Counted from the stretch's first letter, positions 11,780 to 24,182 are shown. The stretch is DNA of 64,000 nucleotides from Gorsachius magnificus (GCA_034008185.1 CM067083.1:122403337-122467336), one strand, 5' to 3'. The notes: a model not told the origin generated them from the sequence alone. A program made the numbers and translations.

Positions 11780-13597
11780 CATAGAATCATAGAATCATAG
11801 AATCATAGAATGTTTTGGGTTGGAAGGGACCCCTAGAGGTCATCTAGTCCAACCCCCCTGCAGTGAGCAGGGACACCACTAACTAGATCAGGTTGCTCAG
11901 AGCCCCATCCAACCTGTCCTTGAATGTTCCCAGGGATGGGGCCTCCACCTCTCTGGGCAACCTGTTCCAGTGTTTTACCACCCTCATTGTAAAGAATTTC
12001 TTCCTTATATCCAGTCTAAACCTACCCTGGTTTAGTTTAAAACCATTACCCCTTGTCCTCTCACAGCTGGCCCTACTAAAAAGATTTTCCCCATCTTTCC
12101 TATAGGCCCCCTTTAGATACTGAAAGGCCGTAATCAGGTCTCCCCGCAGCCTTCTCTTCTCCAGGCTGAACAAGCCCAACTCCCTCAGCCTGTCCTCATA
12201 AGAGAGGTGCTCCAGCCCTCGGATCATTTTAGTAGCCCTCCTCTGGACCCGCTCCAACAGTTCCATGTCCTTCTTGTGCTGAGGGCTCCCGAGCTGGATG
12301 CAGTACTCCAGGTGAGGTCTCACCAGAGCAGAGCAGAGGGGCAGAATCACCTCCCTCGACCTGCTGGCCACGCTTCTCCTGATGCAGCCCAGGGTACGGT
12401 TGGCCTTCTGGGCTGCCAGTGCACATTGCCGGCTCATGTCCAGCTTTTCATCCACCAGCACGCCCAAGTCCCTCTGGCAGGGCTGCTCTCCATCCTTTCT
12501 TCCCCCAGCCTGTATTCTGGGGGTTACCCCGCCCCAGGTGCATGACCTTGCACTTGGCCTTGTTGAACCTCATGAGGTTCACACAGGCCCACCTCTCCAG
12601 CCTGTCCAGGTCTCTCTGGATGACATCCCGTCCTTCTGGTGTGTCAACTGCACCACTCAGTTTGGTGTCATCCGCAAACTTGCTGAGGGTGCACTCAATC
12701 TCGCTGTCTAAGTCATTGATGAATATATTAAACAGCACGGGTCCCAGTACGGACCCCTGAGGGACACCACTCATCACCGGTCTCCATCCGGACATCGAGC
12801 CATTGACCACTACCCTCTGGATGCGGCCATCCAGCCGGTTCCTTATCCACCGAACAGTCCACCCATGAAATCCATAGCCCTCCAATTTAGAGAGAAGGAT
12901 GTTGTGGGGGACTGTGTCAAAGGCTTTGCAGAAGTCCAGATAGATGACATCTATTGGTTTTCCCTTGTCCACTGATGCTGTCACACCATCATAGAAAGCC
13001 ACTAGGTTCGTCAGGCAGGACTTGCCCTTGGTGAAGCCATGCTGGCTATCTCGAATTATCTCCCTGGCCTCCATGTGCCTTAGCATAGCTTCTAGGAGGA
13101 TCTGTTCCATGATCTTCCCAGGCACAGAGGTGAGGCTGACAGGTCGGTAGTTCCCAGGGTCTTCCTTTCTACCCTTTTTGAAAATGGGCACAATGTTTCC
13201 CTTCTTCCAGTCACCAGGGACTTCACCTGACTGCCATGACTTTTCAAATATCATGGAGAGTGGCTTGGCGACTACATCGGCCAATTCCCTCAGGACTCTG
13301 GGATGCATCTCATCAGGTCCCATGGACTTATGCGTATTCAGGTTCCTCAGGTGGTCACGAACCTGAGCTTCTCCTACAGCAGGAAGGGTTTTGCCCTCGC
13401 GATCCCCCTCATGCCATCCATCAACTCGGGTGGGGTGAGGAGAGAGCTTCCCAGTGAAGACTGAGGCAAAAAAGTTGTTGAGTACCTCAGCCTTCTCCTC
13501 ATCTGCTATTACCAGCTTGCCAGTCTCGCTCATCAGTGGGGGTACGCTTTCTTTAACCATCCTTTTCCGGCTGATGGTCTCCCCACTGTTTCAGACA
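11780..13597 (-). mobile_element. CR1 LINE with a long reverse-transcriptase reading frame
   Basis: This is the longest CR1 here, about 1.8 kb. A minus frame at 13560-12448 gives 370 codons of reverse transcriptase: [11 protein letters not shown], the [13 protein letters not shown] region, [53 protein letters not shown] and the catalytic FADD (12667-12678). A frameshift near 12460 separates it from 194 more codons of C-terminal tail (12467-11883). ORF1 and the endonuclease part are missing, so it is a 5'-truncated copy that cannot move unaided. The 3' end has a four-fold AGAATCAT repeat at 11780-11811. Confidence 0.94.
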
Positions 13598-15079
13598 GGG
13601 GAATAAATGTTACCCAGATGTGCTGCATCTGTGTGACTTTCCTCCTGCCTTTCTTCAGCTGTACAAAGTAGGGACCTCATCCTGCAGGGGAAATGGATAA
13701 ACAGTGGATTTTGCCTTTTTTCCTGATGTAAACATGTAAATACATGTACTGTAGGCTGGAAGAGTGACATTTATGTAGACAGCTCTCCATGCCTTGTTAA
13801 TCATGATTTCCTTAGCACTGGAATTTGGTAGTCGCTGTTGTACCCCATCTGGACAAGCCCTTCCCTAGTGGGAAGTCACCAACTGGAAAGGGAAACAGAG
13901 ACATGCAGAGAAGCAGGCAGAGGAGGGGAAAGCAGCCAGGAATATGCTGAGTCTTGTTAAGGTATTGCACATGATTCAGTGGCAGCTGGACTTGCTGGGT
14001 AATTGTGCAACTAATTGATGCTTACAGAAATTTAAATTATTTGGGACAGCAAGAAAAGTGGTATCTGAGCTGCCCTGGCACCATCATCAGTGTGTCCTTT
14101 TCTCTCCTGATCAATGAGAAAAGCTGCTCATGATCCTCTTTCTGGCAGTTTGTACATTTGAAAATGATCAGGTAAATTCCCCCTGGAAGGGGGGTAAAGA
14201 CACAAACCCACCCCATTTCTGGAGGTGTCAGTGGGAAGCTCAGAGAGGGTATCAAGGAAAATATGAGGCTCTGCCTGTCTATTTCTTAATCTTTTCTGTG
14301 GACATATGGACAGCTGTAAGAGTCAGGACCCTGGAGCAGATGTGGAATAACTCTGCACAACCTTTCCTCACTTTTGTATGAGGTGACTTGCCTAAGATAT
14401 CACAGACGGTTGGCCAAGGCGGAGCCTTCAAGGGTGGCACAGCGAGCCACTTGTGGAGCCTCCAAAGACATAAGTTTCATTTCTTGCTTCAAGAACCTGT
14501 TCCCAAGAAAGTCTTTCCATCCCCATGTTGGTAAACCCAGGAGAAGGTTTTCTCTCCCCTCCTTCCCAGGTTTATTGTAAGAATCAACATATGAATGATG
14601 AAGATGTTCTGTTGTCCCAGGGGTTGCCAATACATGTGAGATGCTGTAAAGAAAAGGGCTCTTTGGTATTATCCCTCTACAAACCTTGAGAGAAGGGGAA
14701 TGATGTGCTGAGCAGGGCCATATGCTCCAGTTCCGTCTTGCCACTTTCTTTCTCAGGAGAAATTCGCATCCTGGCTTCTTCACTGCAAGCATGAGCCATG
14801 AAAAGTGTCTGGTACACTCCTGGGGCCTTGAAAACACAGTGAATGGTGATAGAACAGGGAATACCATTGGGAGGACAATTACCTTCAAACTGATGAACTC
14901 TGACTTGTATACCTCTCATTTAGACATTTATCCATTTAAAAAATATACTCTTGATTGCATCTCACTGTCAGCATTGCTGTCTGCTCACAAAGGTGGTCCT
15001 TGTGCTTTGCCTAGGCCTTCTTGGACTTTGTTCTGACATTTGTCCAGTTCCTAAGGAGACAACCTGACATTCAACAGAC
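13598..15079. other. Non-coding stretch
   Basis: No gene or recognised repeat. Several frames of 60-160 codons are open, but they lack domain features and overlap on both strands. Confidence 0.45.
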
Positions 15080-15634
15080 AACATGGAGGTTCTCCTCCCC
15101 CTCTACTCTGCCCTGCTGAGACCCCACCTGGAGTACTGTGTCCAGTTCTGGGCTCCCTGGTTCAAGAAAGATGAGGAACTCCTAGAAAGAATCCAGAGGA
15201 GGGCTACAAAGATGATGAGGGGACTGGAGCATCTCCCCTGTGAGGAAGGGCTGAGAGAGCTGGGCTTGTTCAGCCTGGAGAAGAGAAGATTGAGAGGGAT
15301 CTAGTCAACACATACAAATATCTCAAGGGTAGATGTCATGGGGATGGAGCCAGACTCTCCTCAGTGGTACCCAGCACCAGGACAAGGGGCAATGGGCACA
15401 AACTGAAGCATCAGAGGTTCCAGCTGAACATGAGGAAGAACTTCTTTACTTTGAGGGTGCCCGAGCCCTGGCCCAGGAGGGCTGTGGAGTCTCCTTCTCT
15501 GGAGATATTCAAAGCCCGCCTGGACGATGTCCTGTGCAACCTGCTCTGGGTGAGCCTGCTTTAGCAGGGGGGTTGGATTAGATGATCTCCGGAGGTCCCT
15601 TCCCAACCCCTGTGATTCTGTGATTTTGTGATTC
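15080..15634 (+). mobile_element. CR1 LINE 3' end fragment
   Basis: The translation gives [39 protein letters not shown] and [16 protein letters not shown], then a stop. The 3' end has the variant repeat TGATTCTGTGATTTTGTGATTC, the same subtype as the copy at 46130. Confidence 0.92.
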
Positions 15635-16804
15635 ACTCAGGAGTATATCCTGGGTCTGCACCTGTAAAAACAAGTGAAAAACAGCAAAGAGAGATTAAAA
15701 AAAAATCATTATGAATGCAGATCTTGAACCTGGTGTCGCAAAGAGATTTGAATATTTAGTTGGAACAGTGGAATAAATAAGTTAGTTTTGGATCAAAAAA
15801 AACTTATCTAAGAGAAAGGTGCAACCATGTGCATATATGTGTGTGTGTGTTTTCAGGTTTGAGGATTGCAACCGAGGTAGCTATAAGAAATTGCTTTGAG
15901 CCCTTTTTAATATTCTTTTGCCCTGAAATAATTCCAAAGTAATATTCCTCTCTTGTGGATTCTTGGCTGCTAATCCGTCTCATACCACATCTGGTTTATG
16001 GTCTGATTTTAAAGATATCAGTGTACTATCTGAAAGCCATTCTGTCTCCTGATTGCAGAGAAAGATAAATATCAGCCACATGCTATCACCAAAATATACA
16101 TTGGGAAAGAAATAATCCCCAACAGCTTTGCTGGGCCAATCCTGACCTCACGTTATAACATAAGAACAGAGCAATGCCCTGTTGGATCATCTATATCTAG
16201 GCCTTTTTGACCTTGCTGGTACCATCTGCTTTCACAACTTCCCATAGCAACAAGGTCGAGAAGTTTGCTGTCTGCAAATGTCAGGACATCTTTCCTGAGT
16301 TGTTGGTGCCAGTTCAGTGTCATGGCCTGGGTTATTTTTCCCTAGATGCATTTCCCTAGTGTACTTCTGTCATCTGTTTTCCTGCTCACTCCATTTTATG
16401 AAGTTCCTTGCAATTGGCACAGCTTTTAAATACCTGAAATAAAATTGCAAACCTGGAGTTTCCACTCTTTATTCTTTTTACCACACCACTGCTGAAGATA
16501 TTGACAAAACTTTGTCCCTGCGTTGAAGCTTGGGGCAGTCACAGCCCCCCCATTCTGCTCTGCACTAAGGCAGGGATGAGCCTTAGATGTGAACAGGGAT
16601 AGGGATGAGAGCCTCCAGGGATAGGCCTGACCAGAAAACATGAGAGACTCAAAGCTTGGGATTTAGAACTTGATAGACTTCTCCATCACTTCTCCAGCAG
16701 ATGCTTTATTGGTGATTCAGATACTGAGGGAAAAAGAGGCTAAAGACCTTGTTATTGGCACCAGTGCCTATGAATTAGTCCCCTTCTACAGACAGGAGGA
16801 TCTT
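15635..16804. other. Non-coding stretch with a possible ancient repeat
   Basis: A short (TG)n run lies at 15837-15851. At 16155-16340 the text (ATAAGAACAGAGCAATGCCC, then GGATCATCTA) resembles very old CR1-derived repeats shared by birds and reptiles; this is a weak match by eye. No gene was seen. Confidence 0.35.
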
Positions 16805-17191
16805 ATAGAATCATAGAATCATAGAATCGTTTGGGTTGGAAAAGCTCTTTAAGATCATCAAGCCCAACCTTTCCCCTACCCCTGCCATCCCACCCCCAAA
16901 CCCTGGCCCTAAGCACCGCGTCTGCCTGGCTTTTAAATCCCCCCAGGGATGGGGACTCGACCCCTTCCCTGGGCAGCCCCTTCCAGTGCCTGACAGCCCT
17001 TGAGGGGAAGAAATTTTTCCCAGTGTCCAACCTAACCCTGCCCTGGTGCAACTTGAGGCCATTTCCCCTCATCCTTTTGCCTGTTACCAGGGAGAAGAGA
17101 CCGAGACCCACCTCGCTACACCCTCCTGTCAGGCAGTTGTAGAGGGTGATAAGGTCTCCCCTCAGCCTCCTTTTCTCCAGGCTACACAGGC
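16805..17191 (-). mobile_element. CR1 LINE 3' end fragment
   Basis: It starts with a TAGAATCATAGAATCATAG tail. The minus frame shows [19 protein letters not shown] and [19 protein letters not shown], which is typical CR1 tail. It is truncated at 17191. Confidence 0.92.
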
Positions 17192-18755
17192 TATCTTCAT
17201 CCTTAAAAAAAGTCCAGCAGAACAAAAATGACCTTACCTTGATCATCAACAAGGAGATGTGACCTTGTCCTCAACTTAGACACTGAGCCTTGGAGTCAAC
17301 AGGGTGGAGGGAAACTTCAGCTTCCAGAGCAGTCAGGGGATCGTGCTAGATATGAGCATAGCCCGGTGACACAGGAGTGGCACAGAGAAAATTCTCCCTG
17401 CCTGACAATATATTTACTGTATCTGTAATTATTTTGACCAGACACAGAAAATCCAGAGCTGGACCCAATATAGTGCTGGGAGAAGGGGTCCCAACTCAGG
17501 AAAGTTGGGCTTGTGCTCACAGGTTTCATGTCCTCCTCTGGTCAAGCTCATTGTATGTCAGTATTCAGAGTAAACTGGTTTGTATAACGGACTTCAGTAG
17601 GACTGATCACAATTTTCTGAGAACTAGAATTTCATTGGAAAATAAAGATGTATTTGTAACAGCATTTGTTACAAGGTTTTATAATTATGTGGAATATTTT
17701 TAAACCTTTCTCCCTCACACTTTTCTACCTGATACAGCCTCAGAAATTTCCCTGTTCATGCAAGGTAGAATGTTTTAACGAGAAAATTTCAAAGAGCCCC
17801 ACAATTATTAAATAATTGTGTTATAAAGTAACATATGACAACTTCCCTTGCACGGGAAACATCAAGGTCTACTGCCTGGTAAACTGTCCCTTTGATTAAA
17901 CCTCATCACCAGGCAGCTCTTGCCTATATTGTGACTCAAGTCACTCCTGCTTAGAAAAAAAAAAAAAAAAAGGCTTTAAAAAGTCTTAAAAGTTCAGCCT
18001 GGTGAAGAGTGAGATTAATTGTAAATCTCAGCATTTTTATGAAATGTAAACTGTTCCTACCGGCTGCAGTGAAAAGAACACTTCTAGCCAGAAGCATACA
18101 GGAATAATACTTCTTACCAGATACCATTCTTTCAAGGGTGTGCTAGCACCCCCAGGAAAAGCATCTAGCGACCGGTACTATATTGGTTTTTTCAGCTGCG
18201 GAAGATCTGCAAAAGGAAACAACTGCATTTCTTCCCATTCAGAGAACATAAAGAAGGACAGAAACTCACATTATAGCAACAGAGCGGTGGTATAAATCTT
18301 GCCCCTGGTTCAGCAGCGATCGCAGCTGAGTGAATGCACGGATTCCAGCTGCAGTGCTTTCCCCATGCCACAGCTATGTGCATTTGGTCCACAGTCAGGA
18401 GACATCTCACCTGCCTTTGGGTTCTCCCCTTGGTTACTGGTTTTTGGAAGACCCAAGGACATTAAACAGCAGTGAGGTAGCGACACCTGGAGGACAGCCA
18501 CCGATAAAATCCTCCCATCACTCAACCCATTGGTGACACACCAAGGAGTTTTGGGACACAGGATAGGAGCTCTTAGGTCTCCATTCATCATATAAGTGAG
18601 AATGGGAGTCACGGAAGGACCTACGCTTACTTTTTGGTACAGGGCTAGGAATAATGGAAGCACCCTGAAGGACCTTGCCCTCCGCTGTTCATCAGATTCT
18701 TCTGCCTTCTGTCTGTGGCTGTGAATCAGGAACAATCTTTTTAGCAAGGCTTCTG
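17192..18755. other. Non-coding stretch
   Basis: It contains a poly(A) run at 17956-17971. No gene or other repeat was recognised. Confidence 0.45.
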
Positions 18756-19020
18756 TGACAGCACAAGGGGTAATGGTTTTAAACCAAAGGAGGGTAGATT
18801 TAGACTGGATATAAGGAAGAATTTTTTTACAATGAGGGTGGTGAAACCCTGCAATGGGTTACCCAGAGTGGTGGTGGAGGGCTCATCCCTGGAAACATTC
18901 CAGGCCAGGTTGGACGGGGCTCTGAGCAACCTGATCTGGTTAAAGGTGTCCCTGCTCCTGCAGGGGAGTTGGGCTGGGTGACCTCTAGGGGTCCCTTCCA
19001 ACCCAAAGCATTCTATGATT
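18756..19020 (+). mobile_element. CR1 LINE 3' end fragment
   Basis: GCACAAGGGGTAATGGTTTT leads through the CR1 tail to CATTCTATGATT. It is plus-oriented and about 265 bp. Confidence 0.9.
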
Positions 19021-19205
19021 CCCAGGCAATGTCAGGCTTAGGGCATCCCCAGGGCTCTCTAGAGCTGTGATGCGCAGCTGTGGGATGGTCTGAGCCCAGG
19101 GGTTGTTTAGTTTCCCCTCTGTCTCCATCCCTCAAGACACTTGTGGGTGGTGCCAGGCAAGCTATGGGCAGAAAGGGGGTCTTCTAGGGCTGGGTGGTCA
19201 GACAG
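19021..19205. repeat. Diverged duplicate of 25762-25940
   Basis: The stretch with GGGCATCCCCAGGGCTCTCT and GATGCGCAGCTG parallels 25762-25940 (GGGGCAGCCCAGGACTCTCT, GGTGCACAGCTG), with the same order of short matches as far as AGCTATGGGCAG / AGCTGTGGGTAG. This suggests an old segmental duplication of tRNA-flanking DNA in direct orientation. The alignment was made by eye. Confidence 0.45.
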
Positions 19206-20017
19206 GACAGCCTGTGTCCAGGTAGATTAAGCCCCTGGCACTTTCAGGCCAGCAGCATTGCCAAAGTCCATGTGCAATCCCACTACCCATGAAGCCATGG
19301 AAATGACCTTTTTGAGACACTCCATCTACCAGATACTCTTAGTTGATCTTCCTCATTGGCTAACCATCTGAGTGGCTACATGAACTTCTGAAGATGTCAG
19401 CCCGGTACTACATTCAGATATCACCATTCAGCTGTTGTCCAAACATCAGGAATGCGCCTGAGTTTGTTGTAGGTGTGACCTCAAGGCTGCCTTGTTAGGT
19501 GAGGCCCACGCTTGTGTTGTTCTCACAGGCTTTTGGATCAATGTCCTCTTCTGTGTGCAGAATGCTGAACTGTGGGACTTTTCTTCCTGCTAAAGGCTTG
19601 ATTCTGGCACAGACATAGCAGCCTGGACCTCCTGTGGGAGGGTGCACCCCTGGAGTGGATGCAGCTGGAGAAATTACTATTTTTTTTCCCCTTACTCTTT
19701 TCTTGCCTTTCTCATCACTCCATTGTCTCTTTTCATTATGCCTCCTGTTTACGTCTTCTAAAATTCACATTTAAAGACCCCTTAAAAGAGTTCAACTACT
19801 TTTACTGAACTATAACTCATGTAAGGTCATTCCCATAGCTCTGAGTGTCCTTTTTTTCCAGACCTCCATCCCCTCTGTCCATCTCACCAAGAAATGTAAG
19901 GGAGACCAGAAAAAGAGTAAGCAGAGTATTAGAGATCCTGATGACTAGTCCTGACAGCAGGGTTTCAGTTCCTCACAGCCAGGTGTTTCAACAGAATCAA
20001 AAGAAAGACACTGACAT

Positions 20018-20300
20018 AGTGGAGCAAGTCCAGTGAGAGCCACCAAGGTGGTGGTGGACTTGGGTACTTGAGATGCGAGGATATGTCAAAAGAATTGAGT
20101 TTATTCAACCTAAGAATACACAAAGAGATCTTATCCCAACCTTCAACCACCTAACAGCAGTGTATAGAGTAGATGGATGTAGACTTCTCACAAAGTGCAC
20201 GGTGATAAGATGGGAGACAAAACCCATGAATGGCAACAAGAGAACATGTTGCCACAGGGTGCCCGGCTAGCAAGGGGCAGTGCTGTAATGAATAATGTGC
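20018..20300 (+). mobile_element. Old, diverged CR1 fragment
   Basis: GGAGCAAGTCCAGTGAGAGCC, GATATGTCAAAAGAATTGAG, TTCAACCTAAGAATACAC and AAAGTGCACGGTGATAAGA follow the order of the CR1 tail ([13 protein letters not shown], and the region before RTRGNGLKL). Divergence is high, so this is an ancient copy. Confidence 0.6.
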
Positions 20301-20634
20301 CCTGTGATGGACAAGGAGACTGCAGGCTGAGCTTTTTGTAGAAGTCCTCATCTGGAGTCAGATGCCCTCACCCTTCTGGAGGGGAATTGGGACCAGGAGA
20401 AGCGGTATCCAGATGTGGAGCCACAGTTAGGATGTCCACTAATCCTGTCTCCTTTGTACATATGAGATGAGGAAAGGCTGAAGATATTCCAGATGCTTCC
20501 TAACACTGGTCCAGCAAGGAAATGGCTCATTTAATGCCCTTCACCAGCGCTGTGGGGTACAGAGTGAGATGGCAAAAGCAAGTTTCCTGTGAGTTGCCCA
20601 TCTCATAGGACTACCCCATGGAGGTGGGACATCC

Positions 20635-20706
20635 TGACCCCGGTGTGATTTGAACACACAGCCTTCTGATCTGGAGTCAGACGCGCTACCATTGCGCCAC
20701 AAGGTC
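20635..20706 (-). tRNA. tRNA-Trp-CCA: tRNA-Trp (anticodon CCA)
   Basis: A 72-nt gene with all four arms. The acceptor GACCTTG pairs with CGGGGTC, partly by G-U. The anticodon loop CTCCAGA gives CCA, and the stem is TCTGA/TCAGA. The T arm GTGTG-TTCAAAT-CACAC is fully paired. The A box (GTGGCGCAATGG) and B box (GTTCAAATC) are intact. No close TTTT terminator is present; the first is about 60 nt downstream. It lies 90 bp from the 5' end of an opposite-strand CR1. It is probably functional. Confidence 0.9.
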
Positions 20707-20795
20707 AGGGCTGGGGGGCATTGTGCCCAACTGTCATCCTGGACTTTATGGCCATGGGCTGTTCTTTGAAGGAAGGGGACATTTGATTCATCTGA

Positions 20796-22057
20796 AAGTC
20801 TATGGGGCCGGATGGGATCCACCCAAGAGTGCTGAAGGAGTTGGCAGAGGAGCTTGCCAAGCCACTCTCTATCATCTATCAGCAGTCCTGGAGAACAGGG
20901 GAGGTCCCAGATGACTGGAGGTTGGCAAATGTGACGCCTCTCTTCAAGAAGGGCCGGAAGGAGGATCCGGGGAACTACAGACCAGTCAGCCTGACCTCGG
21001 TACCGGGGAAAATTACGGAGCAGTTTATCTCGAGTGTGCTCACCAGGCACATGGAGGACAATCAGGGGATCACAAGCGGTGTCCCCCAAGGCTCAGTTTT
21101 AGGGCCAGTCTTGTTTAATACCTTTATCAATGACCTGGATGAGGGGATTGAGTGTGCCCTCAGTAAATTTGCAGATGACACCAAACTGGGTGGGAGTGTT
21201 GATCTGCTGGAGGGGAGGAGGGCTCTGCAAAGGGACCTGGACAGGCTGGATCGATGGGCCGAGGCCAATTGTATGAGGTTCAACAAGGCCAAGTGCCGGG
21301 TCCTGCACTTTGGTCACAACAACCCCATGCAGCACTACAGGCTTGGGGAAGAGTGGCTGGAAAGCTGCCTGGTGGAAAAAGACCTGGGGGTACTGATTGA
21401 CAGCCACCTGAATATGAGCCAGCAGTGTGCCCAGGTGGCCAAGAAGGCCAATGGCATCCTGGCCTGTATCAGGAATAGTGTGGCCAGCAGGAGTAGGGAA
21501 GTGATTGTGCCCCTGTACTTGGTGCTGGTGAGGCCGCATCTCGAATACTGTGTTCAGTTTTGGACCCCTCGCTACAAGAAAGATGTTGCCTTGCTGGAAC
21601 AGGTCCAGAGGAGAGCAACCAAGCTGGTGAGGGGTCTGGAACACAAGTCATACGAGGAGCGGCTGAGGGAACTGGGGGTGTTTAGTCCGGAGAAGAGGAG
21701 GCTGAGGGGAGACCTGATCGCCCTCTACAACTGCCTGAGAGGAGGCAGTAGTGAGGGGGGGGTCGGCCTCTTCTCCCTGGTAACAGACGATAGGACGAGG
21801 GGGAATGGCTTGAAGCTGCGCCAGGGCAGGTTTAGGCTAGACATTAGGAAAAACTTCTTCACCGAGAGGGTTGTCAGGCTCTGGAATGGGCTGCCCAGGG
21901 AGGTGGTGGAGTCCTCATCCCTGGAGGTCTTTAAAAGAAGGAGAGATGAGGTGCTTAGGGACATGGTTTAGTGGTGGGATGGCAGTGCTAGGTTAACGGT
22001 TGGACTCGATGATCTTAAAGGTCTTTTCCAACCGAGGTGATTCTATGATTCTATGAT
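20796..22057 (+). mobile_element. CR1 LINE with an open 389-codon reverse-transcriptase frame and an internal deletion
   Basis: One uninterrupted frame (20802-21971) covers [58 protein letters not shown], the catalytic FADD (21168-21179), the [14 protein letters not shown] tail and a natural stop. Compared with the 11780 copy it lacks about 100 residues between RHMEDNQ and SGVPQG, including the QHGFTKGKS and [11 protein letters not shown] motifs. The deletion keeps the frame. ORF1 and the endonuclease are absent. The open frame suggests a fairly young copy. Confidence 0.94.
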
Positions 22058-22595
22058 CAGGAGCATCTTTGCTAGCTGCTTTGCTAAGCCTGCAAGGAGG
22101 ACTCTAAGTGAGGTACTTCAGAGCAGGATGGCCTAAACATGGCCATTGCCCAGAGCAGCCCTGCTTTGGCAGGGTCTCTCCCAAGAGAAAAAAGCTCCTG
22201 TGTGGTGTCTTCAGGGGGACAGGAGGGATGGTGCACCACCAGCTCTCTAGGGAGAGACGCCCTGCTCACCTGGCAGATGCACAGCCACTACCTCAAGCCC
22301 TGTGGCAGGAGGGACCCTCACATCTTTTGCATAGCCTGGCTGGGGTCACCTTCCTCCCTACAGGAGGATGGACTGTGCTTTCATCCCACACATATCCTGC
22401 TTCTATGCTGTTCTCTCTGCACCTCTGCCCCATCCCTCCCTGGGCTTTCACCCTCCAAACTACTCACCATGCTGTGGGCAGGAGTTGGCCACCCTCTCCT
22501 CAAGAGTTGACTCTGTTGTCTCCACCTCCCATAGCCCTTGTCTTGGGGTGGCCCAGATGGCCCTAGGGTGGTCGTTATGGAGAAGACCCACCATT
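22058..22595. other. Non-coding stretch before the inverted repeat
   Basis: No gene recognised. Overlapping frames of 60-150 codons lack any domain. Confidence 0.45.
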
Positions 22596-22644
22596 CCCAC
22601 TGCACAGGCTGGGGTCCATCCCAGGGAGGGCATCCCTCCACCCT

Positions 22645-22716
22645 GACCTCGTGGCGCAAGGGTAGCGCGTCTGACTCCAGATCAGAAGGTTGTGTGTTCA
22701 AATCACACCGGGGTCA
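22645..22716 (+). tRNA. tRNA-Trp-CCA: tRNA-Trp (anticodon CCA)
   Basis: A 72-nt cloverleaf. The acceptor is GACCTCG/CGGGGTC, the anticodon loop CTCCAGA sits in a TCTGA/TCAGA stem, and the T arm is GTGTG-TTCAAAT-CACAC. The D arm has GCAAGGGTAGC, where the other copies have GCAATGGTAGC. Its mirror copy is at 28568-28639. A TTTT lies about 40 nt downstream. It is probably functional. Confidence 0.92.
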
Positions 22717-23194
22717 GCCTGGAGACACCACTCCCCACCCTCTGTATTGCCCCTGCTTTTCTGTGGGGCCGCTCTGCGTGAGGGGCGGGGCTCTGCAAGG
22801 CATTGGCCAACTATAGGGGGCACTTCAGGAACCCACGAGGGGGGAAACATGATGCCCAGAGCTCTCCTTTCAGCCAGGAGATGGTGCTGCTTGGAGGTTA
22901 TGGATCATGACCAGAGTGGAGGCCAACACAGGGGTGTGTTGTGGTGGGTGTCTGCCACAGTTTGCCTCATCAACAAGCTGAAGACAATGAAGTCTTCCTC
23001 AGGGAAGTGCAAGGAGCTTTGTAACTGCATGCTTAGTTCACCCCTGGCCAACCTGGACGTAAGTCAGGATTTATTTGCTGGGAGGGAAACATGAGGTGGT
23101 ACAGTCAGTCCAGGGGACTTCTGGAGGGGCGTCAAAGTAAACTACTTAATCATGGATCATGGAAATAGAGACAAGTTTCTGGTAAACAACATGA

Positions 23195-23420
23195 GAGGTT
23201 TTTTCAAGAATACTAAGAAGCAGGATCTGGGGAGCTCTAGCCTGGTCAGCCTCACCTAAGAGCCCACATGAAGACTATGGAATTAATACTCCTGAAAGCC
23301 ATGCCCAAATGAAGGAGGAACGTGGAAATGACTAGAAACAATGATCATGGATTCACCCAAACCAGACCACTCTTGGCCAATGTTATCAGTTTCTTTGTAG
23401 GGATGACATCATTTAGCTTG
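23195..23420 (+). mobile_element. Old CR1 reverse-transcriptase relic (left arm)
   Basis: AAGCAGGATCTGGGGAGC then CTGGTCAGCCTCACC matches the CR1 [14 protein letters not shown] region. It is followed in order by relics of the [12 protein letters not shown] and QHGFTK motifs. It is heavily mutated and is mirrored at 27864-28089. Confidence 0.72.
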
Positions 23421-23658
23421 ATTATGATTTAACCTGTAGCAGAACACAGAGACAGAGCACCTAAGCTGAATCACAAGGCAACTGGCAACGTGGCTGGACC
23501 AGGGGGCTGCCATCAGCAGTTGGCAGTCCAGCTGATGTTCCTCACTGCTTGATGTTGCATTGCGTGTTGTTTGGTGTCTTTGTGATGGGCACAGAGGATG
23601 TTCTACAGAATGAAGGATGCAGGCAGCCTGACAAGGGTACGTGGATGGTGAGGGGCCG

Positions 23659-23731
23659 GGGCCAGTGGCGCAATGGACAACGCGCCTGACTACGGATCAG
23701 GAGATTGCAGGTTCAACTCCTGCCTGGCTCG
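23659..23731 (+). tRNA. tRNA-Arg-ACG: tRNA-Arg (anticodon ACG)
   Basis: A 73-nt cloverleaf. The acceptor GGGCCAG/CTGGCTC has one G-U. The anticodon loop CTACGGA gives ACG in a CCTGA/TCAGG stem, and the T arm is GCAGG-TTCAACT-CCTGC. Both stems differ from the usual vertebrate Arg-ACG sequence as I recall it, by paired changes that keep the helix. The A box (TGGCGCAATGG) and B box are present. A TTTT Pol III terminator sits at 23736-23739, five nt behind the gene. Its mirror copy is 27553-27625. It is probably functional. Confidence 0.93.
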
Positions 23732-24182
23732 ACACTTTTAGCCTGGCAGTGGCTCCTCCTGCTCCCTCCTTGAGGGCCTTTCTTCTTCTGTCCATCATCC
23801 ATCCTCCTGGGCCTTCTGCAGGGCAAAAGTGCTGGCTTGTCTGTCCTCTTGCCCAGCAGGATGATGGAAAGAGTTCCCCCAGACCTTTCCAAGCTCTGGC
23901 CACCCCAAAATGGGCAGAGCTGTGGTCCACACCGCAGCCAGGGGTACCACAGCAAATCTCACAGCAGAATAAAGACGCCTCCTGAATGGCTCCCCCATAG
24001 GCTAGACAGACCCACACTCTCAGGCTGTCCTGGCAGATCCTGTACTCTGGTCCTCAATCACCTTTGAAGCCCAGATCGGTCATGTTGCAGATTGTCAATG
24101 CCTTGCAAAGTTTTGCATGCAACATCGATGATCCCCATGGAAATCACGGACAGGCCACCCAACTGCAGTACTGTCCCAAGCC

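Larger units (their letters stand above)
22596..23889 (+). repeat. Left arm of a 1,294-bp inverted repeat
   Basis: This arm reads as the reverse complement of 27395-28688. A left position x corresponds to right position 51284-x along the whole length, with no length change. Reading by eye I saw only about two substitutions, near 23342 and 23875. It holds one tRNA-Trp, one tRNA-Arg and an old CR1 reverse-transcriptase relic. The arms lose similarity sharply at both ends (CCCACTGCAC outer, AGACCTTTC inner). Confidence 0.93.

Noticed and set aside
11780..11811. Regular AGAATCAT direct repeats that look like a small array
   Set aside because: These are the terminal repeats of a CR1; no spacers of a CRISPR type exist and none is expected in a bird genome.
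22690..23094. 134-codon frame present identically at two places
   Set aside because: The identity comes from the inverted repeat itself; the frame runs through a tRNA gene and has no recognisable domain.
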